A stretch of DNA of 64,000 bases from Eustoma russellianum. Its lineage: Eukaryota; Streptophyta; Magnoliopsida; Gentianales; Gentianaceae. Where the stretch lies: NCBI GenBank assembly GCA_036186865.1, contig AP025055.1, positions 10,377,731 to 10,441,730 of the forward strand, read 5' to 3'. The translations under genes were made by a program, and so were the position numbers. Shown here piece after piece: positions 55,528-64,000 of the stretch (position 1 is its first letter; each line of letters starts with the position of its first letter). The notes below the pieces were generated by a model, which did no database searches, was not told the origin of the DNA, and worked only from the letters and a program-made list of their open reading frames with translations.

Positions 55528-57902
55528 GCAAGGAACCACTAGAAAGGGGGGTTTGAATAGTTGGTGCAGAAAATGTGGTTTTTAAAATAGTTTTAAATCA
55601 AGAACTCAACTTCTGAAAACAATTTCTGTTTTCAGGACCAATTTTAAAACGTTTTGAAACCTGGGTTGCAGGTCTTCAAAAATTCTGAACTTTGGAGAGA
55701 ACTTAGCCTCAGATGTTCTGAGTATCTCCTAAAAATTTCAGATTAAAATTCAACCTCTAACCCCTTAAGAAATTGTTGATGGTCACATTGTGCAAATCTG
55801 CCAAAAACGATGGTCTGATTTGAAAAATTAATTCCTATTTTTACATAACTCCAAATGCTCTGAAAATTTAAAGACTAACCCCTTATTAGTTGTATTTAAA
55901 TGGGTTGAAACATTTTTGAAAAATTTTTTTGGGAAGTTAGTCAAATACGATCAAAGTCTCAACCTTTACAAGCCTGAAAATCAGACTGCACTAGTCTCAG
56001 AACTTTGGACATTTGAATGACTTATACTTGTCCAAAAGGGTTGAAACTTGCGCCAAAAGAACCTTAAAACGTGTGGCTATGATTCTGAAAAGTTTCGTGA
56101 TTTTTGAAAATCGTTTACTATTTTTACCAACGTGATTAAAAATGATAAAGAGTGCTGAAACTGAAAGTAAGTGCTGAAAGTAAATAACACCAGGAATTTT
56201 ATACTGGTTTGGTTATAAACAACCTACTCCAGTCTTCGAGGACACCTTCCTTGGTTAGCACTAAACCACAGAGTTGATGGAGTTACACACCAACTCCAAC
56301 CCTTTATAAACCTTGTATGAGAATACAACTGCCACGAACACCACCACCTTGCAAGTGCAAGATTGATCACACCTTGATCAATCTTTTACAATGATAAAGA
56401 ATATGTGGTGGACTATATGAAGCCTATTCAAGTATATGAATATAAGTACAATAGGCTTTTAGAGAGAAGAAAGAAAGAGAGTGTAGAAGAGAAGGCTAGA
56501 ACACGTTTTTGATGCTTCAAATTGCAAGACTTGTTTTTGTTTTTGTTTTGCTCTCTTCCTTTCCTTTTAACATTGTGCCCCCTGATTCTATTCTCCTCTT
56601 GAAAATTATCTTCTAAGTCCTTGGAAGAGTGTGTTGCATCATTGTGACATGTCCTTGCTTACTTGGCATCTCCTTATTGGATGATCATTAAACTCTTGCT
56701 TACTTGGCACTCATTGATTGGATGGAAGGTTGTCATCATTTGATGACTAGATAAATCTGAAATTACACCTCAAAAATCATGTGTCAATTAGCCATTAAAG
56801 CATATAATCATCCCACATAATTAGCAAGACAATTTTCTCCAAATTACCATCCAAAAAATCGGCCATAACACCTTATGCACATGCTGAAATTTCAGGATGT
56901 GTAACATTTGCACTTCATTCAAAATATTGCCAAGTTTACTTTGATTTAATCCTTGAAATTAAAGAAGAATTCAATCACCATTTAGTACACAATATTTTCA
57001 TCAATTTTGGAATAAAAATTTGTCACCAATGCAGTCTAGAATTCGGTCATATACATTCCCACACATGCTGAAATTTTCGGCATGTAGCGCCCCGCATCCC
57101 GGCCTAGCCGGATACGGTGCACCCGCCGTACTTCACTAAGGAGAGTACCAGGCGTCGATCCATAACATGTTGTAGTCCATGATAAAATGCATGGACTTTC
57201 GTGGTTACACGTCAACAAGTAAGCAAAACCGTGTCAGAATAAAAACCTTAAATTAAAACGTCTACGAAATCATTCTTAGTTTTTACAACCCGAATCAGAA
57301 GTACAAAAATTCTCAAAAGTAACTGTTTCCCATCACAATTACATAATAAGTCATCGGTCATAACCAGCACTTCATGTCTCCTAATCCATCCATCTTTCGC
57401 TGCGCTCACGGTTACGGAACCCTTTACCATGCTTAATTTTTCTTATATGAAGAGTTATGTGGATAATTGTCCCCTAATTAATTGATAATTTCCCCTTTTC
57501 TTGTTTTAAAATAAAATTACGAAATTCTTAATTCCTCATGGCTAAAGGGCCGAAATTTTGTAATAGTTGGGAGAAAAATTGTCCACTACTTACAACTCCT
57601 TAATTTCCATTTTGGGCTTATTTTAAGAGGGCCCTTAAGATTAACCTCTCCTATAATTTGGAAAACCCCCTTTAAGGCCCCTTTTTATGCCTTGTGGCCG
57701 AATCTTCTTCAGCCTTTGGGAGTGAATTGGCCACTTAATATAGTCCATAACTCACGCTTGAACTGATTATATCATTTGCTTATCATCCTAAAATAAAAGA
57801 ATCACTAAGAAAACTTAGTGAAAGGCACTTGAAGGATACCACTTATTAATTTACTCATACGAGTCTTCAAGTACAATATGACTTTTCGTCGGGGTACAAC
57901 AT

Positions 57903-57916
57903 TCTCCCCCCCTTAA
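57903..57916 (-). promoter_or_regulatory. Polypurine-tract remnant beside the left LTR_B
   Basis: The minus strand reads TAAGGGGGGGAGAA directly inside the LTR edge, as in the Tekay element. It marks the left LTR_B as a 3' LTR of a minus-strand element. Confidence 0.7.
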
Positions 57917-57929
57917 CATAGGTTTCACC

Positions 57930-58475
57930 AAAAACTTCATTAAGGATAATCCACAACTTCTTTTACCAAAATTCCAACTCACACATTTCATAAACATATA
58001 AGGCTATTAGCATACCAAAAATTAGCCAATTTGAATATTCCTAAGGTCCATTTTCAGGGCGTACAACATACCACATAAAACTATTCAGCTCCAGTACTTC
58101 TGTCTGAGCAGTTCCTACTAAAAATTACACTCTGGTCAATCCACATATTCTTTTACCAAAATTCCAACTCAAATATTTACTACACATATGAGGCTATCAC
58201 CCTACCAAAACTTAGTCCATTTGGACCTTCCTAAGGTTCATTTCCAGGTCGTGAAACATGTCACATAAAGCTGTCATGCTCCAGTACTTCTGTTTTACTA
58301 ACTCTTACTAAAAATTTCATTAAGGACATACCACAACCTCGTTTATTGAAATTCCAACTCACACATTTCATAAACATATAAGGATAACATCACACCAAAA
58401 ACTAGCCAATTTGAACACTCCTAAGATTCGTTTTCAGGTCACATAATTAGCTACACAAATCTGTCCAGCTCCAGT
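57930..58475. repeat. Tandem repeat of about 190 bp, three units
   Basis: Units share ACCAAAATTCCAACTCA, CACATAT(A/G)AGGCTAT-type text and CCTAAGGTYCATTTTCAGG. One unit is present in the solo LTR_B near 45090-45260, and about two inverted units lie at 61250-61640. Confidence 0.82.
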
Positions 58476-59399
58476 AGTTCCAACACTTCTTCACTTTTAT
58501 GGTTCAAGCATTTCAAATCAACTTCATTCCTTAAAATTGACTTAATATCCATTAAACACGCACTTCAACATAATGTGTACAAGCCTCATAACATGCTTTA
58601 AACCATAAATATGCTGTTTATGAATCATATCAAAACAGTCACACACATTCATACAACAAATCATTTGCTCATACCACCACTTTTCTTATAACAACTAGTT
58701 TTCATGTCTTGTACTTAGCATCTTTAACTAAGATTCATAGCCTAGTAATGGCTAGTCATTCAAGCATGCACTTCACAAATAAGGCAAGATTGGCTAGAGT
58801 ATACTTGCCTCTTTGAGCCTTAGAGCCCTTCCTTGGCATGAGCCTTGGTTGAAATAGAGTGAAGTCTTCCTCCCACTTACATATAGCCCACGGTTTTAAG
58901 AGGAGGAATAAGGATGAACATTAGTTATTATCTTAATGAAGAAACAACTATATTGAGGGTATGATTTCCTTACCAAAATGAAACTTGGATGGGCTTGAAA
59001 TGGATTCAAACCACTAAGATGTTAGCTCCACCTAGTAGCTTGACAATTTTTCTCCTAGTGACCATTTGAGTGTCACGTTTTTGGCAAGACAAGAGGGATA
59101 CCAATGTGAGTTTCATTCTTTGAAACATAGAATTCACTTAGAATGCTTAGCATGTACTTACCTAGATGAGTTCTTGAGGCTTGAAGATCTTGGATTGCTT
59201 GGCTCAACTAGCCGTGTACTACAATGGAGAAATAGGAAAGTCTCTTTGCTCCATTGTGACTTCTTGAGAGTTGAGAATAAGAGAGAGTTCTAGGGTGTTC
59301 ATGGAATGAATTTTTCCTTCCTTGGCTAAGGGTTAGCCATGGGTTATGGTAAGAGGGAAGGAGTTTACCATAGCTTAGTTAGGCTAACTAGAATTAATT

Positions 59400-59512
59400 A
59401 GCCTTGGTTACTTTTACCCAACCAAGGTTACTTTGTGTCAAATATAGTTACTTTAGTTCAACTATAGTTACTTTATGTCAACTATAGTTACTTTATGTCA
59501 ACTATAGTTGAT
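59400..59512. repeat. Minisatellite (ACTATAGTTACTTTATGTCA)n
   Basis: About 20-bp units; the last three (59447-59509) are nearly identical. They end exactly at the inner edge of the right LTR_B. Degenerate units (CAACCAAGGTTACTTT) extend to the left. Confidence 0.85.
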
Positions 59513-59934
59513 GTTGTACCCCAACAGAGAACCACCTTGTACTTATAATCTAGTCAAGAGAGAGAGTTATGAGAATTTATGTCTACAAGCACAATCTATT
59601 TAGTAGATGATCATTTCATTTTATTAAATTATATTACGGAAAGTATTGTGTTAGGACATCAAGCGCGTATACTGAATTGTGAGAAAGGACCCAATTTCCT
59701 CCTAAGGCCTTGTAAGATTTCGGCCATTAGCCCAAAAAAGGGCTCAAAAAAGAATTTTCTTAAACCACTATTGTGTAAATAAACAAATGGAATAAACAAC
59801 TATTTTAAATAAAGGAAAAGTAGTAGCTACATTGAATAAGGCTTGGTTGGGGTCATTAAAGACCCCAACCGCCGGATGGGTAAGGGGGGAAGCCAATTAA
59901 GGGAGGTGTTTTACTCCACTATAGTTAATTGGTA

Positions 59935-60115
59935 TCCAACCAAGGTTAAAGTAACTAGGATTAAGTAAAAGTAACTAAGGTTAGTTCAAAAAGTAACTAT
60001 GATTAGAATAAAGTAACCAAGGTTAGTGATAAAGTAACCTTGGTTAACTAAAAAGTAACCAAGGTTAAAAATTAAATAAAGTAATTAAGGTTAATTCTTT
60101 AACCTTACTATAGTA
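59935..60115. repeat. Minisatellite (AAAGTAACCAAGGTTA)n
   Basis: Some ten degenerate units of 14-20 bp with alternating AAGGTTA and AGTAAC motifs. It is the inverse of the motif type at 59400-59512, so the two arrays face each other. Confidence 0.8.
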
Positions 60116-62439
60116 AATCTTTCTCCCCCTCCCTTCACCCCCAACGGCTACAACATAGTCAAAAAGAAAGGTTCCCTCCAAAAGCACAAGAAAATAACCT
60201 CCTATTTTCTCAACATTCAAACATCAAGAGCAAGAAACATTCTTCTCTTCCTCCTTAAACCACTCGGCCAAGGGTATACCAAGGAGACCTAAGATTCATA
60301 CAAGTTCAAGAGGAATTAGGTAAGTGCATACTCCACTATTCAAGGGGAATTTTTACATTTTACTTAGCTTAAAGCTCACTTATCTTTCTTGCCCTAAACC
60401 GTGACCTTCAATGGTCACTAGGCTCAAGAATCTCAAGCTTTTGAGGATCCTAGTCTTGAGAGGGTTGAATACTACTCAAGCTTCATTTTGGTAGGTCCAT
60501 ATAACCCTTACTAAATATATCTTTTACTTGAAGATAAAAAACTAACTATTGACCTCTTCTTCTCTCCAAAACCGTGGGGTACACGCCTAAAAGAGGAGAA
60601 AGGTTCCAACCTTCCAAATATCTTTCAAGAGGAGTAAGCAAAAAGGCAAGTACACTATACTTTTTGTGGCTTGAATGTGAGAGTGCTTGCATGAATGGCT
60701 AGATAACCTTAATATTCAATCTGAGTTGTGGTATGCTAAGCTTTCATACATAAACTTTCGGCCTAGGGGTAAATGGCTTATATGTGTGAGTTCTTGCTTA
60801 AAGGTGGATTCTTTATTGGTTTTAAGCACTATTATGTGATAACCTAAGATGAACATGCTAAAGATCCCTTCTTTTCTATGGATGGGGCACACGGTGGAAG
60901 GGGTTAAAGAAATAGGGGTGGTTTTGCATGAAATGATAAATTATGGGGTAAAGTGGAGACAAGATTATGCTTTTGTGTGTTAAGCTTAACATGTTCCTTG
61001 TGGATATATTATTTTGCCTTGCATGTATATAAATGGGCTGTTGGTGACTAGGGTGCGTATGCACCATAATTGTTGCTAATGTTGATTTAGTGGGAATGTG
61101 GTATGCTTAGCCAAAGGATGATGTATGTGGTGTACAAACTGTTTTGTAAGAGATTGCATATGATGTTGTAGCGTGTTGAATCTGTAAATTTCCCCATAAA
61201 AGAGTAATTTTGAAGTTTAATAAACGGTTTATGACAAACAATGCAAGTTAGGGCCATTTAGGAAGGAAACGGGAGAAACTAGGAAATTTACTGGAGCAGG
61301 GCAGATTTTAGGCAGTTTTGTGGGACCCGAAAAGAGACCTTAGGGACCTTCAATTTAATCGATTTTTTGTATGACACTATCTTTCTGTGTATAGTAGATA
61401 CGAGAGTTGGAATTTCGTTAAAAGGAGTTACGGATTATTTTTAGAGAAATTTTTACTAAAACTGGTCATGCTAGAAATTTTACTGGGCCTGACAGATTTT
61501 ATGTGACGAAATGGGAAACAAGGAAATGGACCTTAGGAACATGAAATTGGGCTAATTTTTGGTAGGACACTAGCCCAAAGTGTCTACTAAGTTTGAGAGT
61601 TGGAATTTCTGAAAAAGAAGTTACGGTGTGGTCACACTAAAACTTATAGTAAAATCGGTCAATCCAGAAATCAGCATGTCATGATTTTAGGAAAAAGAAT
61701 AAATGACACCTCTAACGATATTATAAATCCGCGAAATTTATTTACCAACTACTTAAGACATAGGTGAACCCTTCTATGTAAGCCACTTATTTTTAGAATG
61801 ACTAATTAAAGGGTAAACACCATAAATAAGTGGGCATCACTAATCTGAGATTTTGGGCAGAATTGAGGAACTTATCATATGGCCTTAATCGAATGGACTT
61901 AGGCTAGTTATACGACTTGGGATTACAATCACCAATTAATGGAATTCTTATAATAAGTTTCCAAAGCTGGCCCAAATTAAAAGAGGTTTGATGGGCTTAC
62001 ATGAAAGATCAAAGAAAGGGGCGCTGAATTGCCGAAATTCAGCAGCCTTGTTTCGTGATTAATTAAACTAAGTGTCTTACGCATTTTGTATTATCACGAG
62101 AATTTTATTATGAACAAATAGGGCATTTTTATGCATACGCATGACAAGCATTATTGTTAGTGAGCCTAACCTCAAGGGATTAAGGCCGAGTAAAGGGAGT
62201 GATCATGCTGGAAATTTTTCCAGCATAGCGACGAGTTGTACATATGTGTATATGTAACGCATTATGTCATGGTTTGCATAATACATGTCATGCATTGCAT
62301 CATCGTCATTTACATGATTTATGGCATTGGTTTTATGCGAAAGAAAGATGAAAAGTGTTTTTAAAGAAAAGATTCTGTTTTAAAAGAACGCTTCCCACCG
62401 GTACCGTGTGTGTATGTTCCTGGCTAGTAAGGACCCGCC

Positions 62440-62659
62440 CAGATCCGGGGTTAATTGATCTGATGATATGGACCGTTCAGGCCCGGAGAGAATAGACCTA
62501 ATATGGACCGTTCAGGCCCGGAGAGAATAGACCTGATATGGACCGTTCGGGCCCAGAGAGAAAAGACCCGATAAGTGATGACGTTACCGTTCCGAATCCA
62601 GGAATAATAGATTCGAAGGGGAGACGTGACCGCCTCAGATCCGGAAAGATAGATCTGAA
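62440..62659. repeat. Covarying hairpin array in the inverted LTR_B
   Basis: Units: CAGATC...GATCTG (62440-62462); TCAGG...CCTGA (62512-62535); TCGGG...CCCGA (62547-62571); CGAATC...GATTCG (62593-62616); TCAGATC...GATCTGA (62635-62658). Four share a purine-rich loop of GGAGAGAATA or GGAATAATA type. One further unit (62478-62500) has an imperfect right arm. Confidence 0.85.
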
Positions 62660-64000
62660 CACCTTGTTGTTTTCTTGACGATGATGTTTTGAAAGAAAAG
62701 CATGAAAGCTCATACTCTCATTTTATCATGATGCATCACACATTCATATATATGCATGTCACGTTTATTGAGTCATCGTGTAGTGACACATGATACTTAG
62801 ACTAAGTTGTTATAACTTGGTAGCTCCTAAGTATGATCTCATTTAGTAGTGATCCTTGCTATGCTACGAATTTACGCAAGTTGCGGTCTTTCAACGTTAT
62901 GTTCATTATTAAGAAACGATCTTGCTTAAGTTATGATTCTGATGCATTAAGTGTTGATCACTACCGGGTATCGGATGGAGGACAGGTATGTTTCTAAACC
63001 GAAATTTTTTTTGGGGTTCCGTTCTTGTATGTACTTTCCATTGAATCCTCAATTATTATAGTATACTTGCTGCTGACTTTGTCACTCACCCCCCCCTATT
63101 TTTTTCCTCCCAGAGACTGCAGGGAACAAGGTAGAATGGATTGAGGACGAACCTAGGGTCCCCTACCTGTGAGTGCAGCGAAGGATGGACGGATTAGGAG
63201 ACCTGACTTACCGGTTGTGATTGATGACTGATTATGTATTTGTGATGGGAAACATTTGCCTTTGAGAATTTTGGTACATTCGACTTGGGTTATAAAACTA
63301 ATAATGATCTCTTGAATGTTTTTAATTTGAAGTTTTTAATTCTGCCACGGTTTCGCTTACTTATTACGTGTATGCACGAAAGTCCATGCATCATATCATG
63401 GACTACGACATGTTATGGATCGACGCCTGATACTCTTTCCTTAGTGAAGTACGGCGGGTGCACCGACTTTGGCTGGGCCGGGGTGCGGGGCGCCACACAG
63501 CATGTGTGATATTCAAAGATATCACCATTTCAATTCCATAACATATTCAAAATACTTCCATACTATCTCCCAATTAATTCACTTAATTCAAGAAGTAAAA
63601 TATTGCTCATTAAGGGATAAAAATCAGCCAGCCACATGCACATGCTGAAATTTTCAGCATGTGTTACAATTGTGACAAGATTTGAAATGTTACCTTTTGC
63701 AGTTCCTTTCTTTAAGTCACCAACATTGCATGCTTTATTCTTGACCAATCAAGTTTCCAACAAGTCTCCACATAAGCTCTAACATGATGGTATAGGCGTT
63801 TATAATAGTTTATACATGTGCTGAATTTTATTTTTGCAAACTTTGTAAAATAGTGCACATTTAATTATACACACATGGTATATTCCAATCAGCCCTTAAT
63901 TGATTTTTCTAGAACAGTTTAGAATGTATGAAGTATGTAAAAAGTGTCTAGATACATGTTATATGCCATGCCAAAAATGTTCCATGTGTCGTGTATGTAG

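Larger units (their letters stand above)
57083..63497. mobile_element. LTR_B composite with inverted LTRs (U5 at both outer ends)
   Basis: The insert is bounded by C(G/A)GCA on both sides inside the copia LTR copy 3. Its left end, TGTAGCGCCCCGCATCCC, and right end, GGGGTGCGGGGCGCCACA, are inverted copies; similarity runs inward about 350 bp (57083-57436 against 63135-63497). Left part: an internally deleted LTR_B (57083-57902, ending GGGTACAACA) followed by a polypurine-type TTCTCCCCCCCTTA and then tandem LTR-like repeats to 59511. Right part: a full-length LTR_B in the opposite orientation (59512-63497). No internal coding region remains. Confidence 0.8.
59512..63497 (+). repeat. LTR_B, full length, opposite orientation (3986 bp)
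   Basis: Starts TGTTGTACCCCAACAG and ends GGGCGCCACA. It is related along its length to the reverse complement of the solo LTR at 43317-47170, including the hairpin array (62440-62659) and the 190-bp units (61250-61640). No coding domain was found; short frames do not match any transposon protein. Confidence 0.85.
49576..64000 (-). repeat. Copia-1-type LTR, copy 3, in three pieces
   Basis: Starts TGTAGGATCTGCAAGGC at 49576. The pieces are 49576-49599, 55528-57082 and 63498-64000 (continuing past the edge). The gaps are LINE C (duplicated TGCAAGG(C/A)ACCACTA at 49585-49599 and 55528-55542) and the LTR_B composite (duplicated C(G/A)GCA at 57078-57082 and 63498-63502). Joined in order, the pieces follow copy 1 from 4361 to about 6370. 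Confidence 0.82.

Noticed and set aside
57083..63497. A Mutator-like DNA transposon with long terminal inverted repeats
   Set aside because: The inverted arms are LTR_B ends, the duplication is 5 bp rather than 9, a polypurine tract is present, and no transposase is seen.

Overview
The window is intergenic DNA from a flowering-plant nuclear genome, made almost entirely of nested retrotransposons. I found no intact host gene, tRNA, CRISPR array or bacterial-type feature. A plant host is supported by copia elements of the SIRE type, a chromodomain-bearing Tekay-type Ty3/gypsy element, initiator-Met-tRNA primer sites, L1-type LINEs with DUF4283 in ORF1 and an RNase H domain in ORF2, and scraps of plant-type 18S/26S rRNA. 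I cannot name the species. Every long reading frame is a transposon remnant carrying stops, frameshifts or lost catalytic residues.

Layout. 1-6970: a minus-strand copia element running off the left edge (Copia-1; its 5' LTR starts at 4361). 7330-10016: a broken plus-strand copia (Copia-2), cut by a 5'-truncated LINE (A1, 10018-13866). A1 is followed head-to-tail by a second, shorter LINE (A2, 13906-15064). 15170-15544 and 25117-26320: the end of a gypsy pol and its LTR, split by a complete Tekay-type gypsy element on the minus strand (15545-25116, TSD GACAT). 26321-28175: unassigned. 28176-39605: LINE B, interrupted by a gag-only gypsy derivative (to 36163); about 2 kb spanning both elements has been inverted. 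40367-40676: a scrambled rRNA mosaic. 41110-42985: a decayed Tat-type gypsy. 43317-47170: a 3.85-kb solo LTR (family LTR_B, TSD TATAG). 47262 to the right edge: two nested LTRs of the Copia-1 type; the second is split by LINE C (49600-55527, TSD of 14/15 bases) and by a 6.4-kb LTR_B composite (57083-63497) whose LTRs face each other, so that both outer ends are U5.

The most unusual signal is structural. Several unrelated element families carry arrays of small hairpins whose arms differ between units while remaining complementary. In the LINE 3' UTRs, ten hairpins share a GTTGCC...GGCAAC base and a conserved right flank (GGCAACNNYGGTATG), but the inner stem differs from one to the next. In the Tekay LTRs, five ~58-bp units keep one loop while stems change in a compensatory way. 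LTR_B has another such array, and the copia LTR has a thrice-repeated palindrome. Also notable are a 71-nt GT...AG intron-like insertion whose removal restores the Tekay pol frame, the U5-U5 composite, and the inversion in LINE B. Coordinates of decayed elements are approximate except where an LTR end and TSD are stated.
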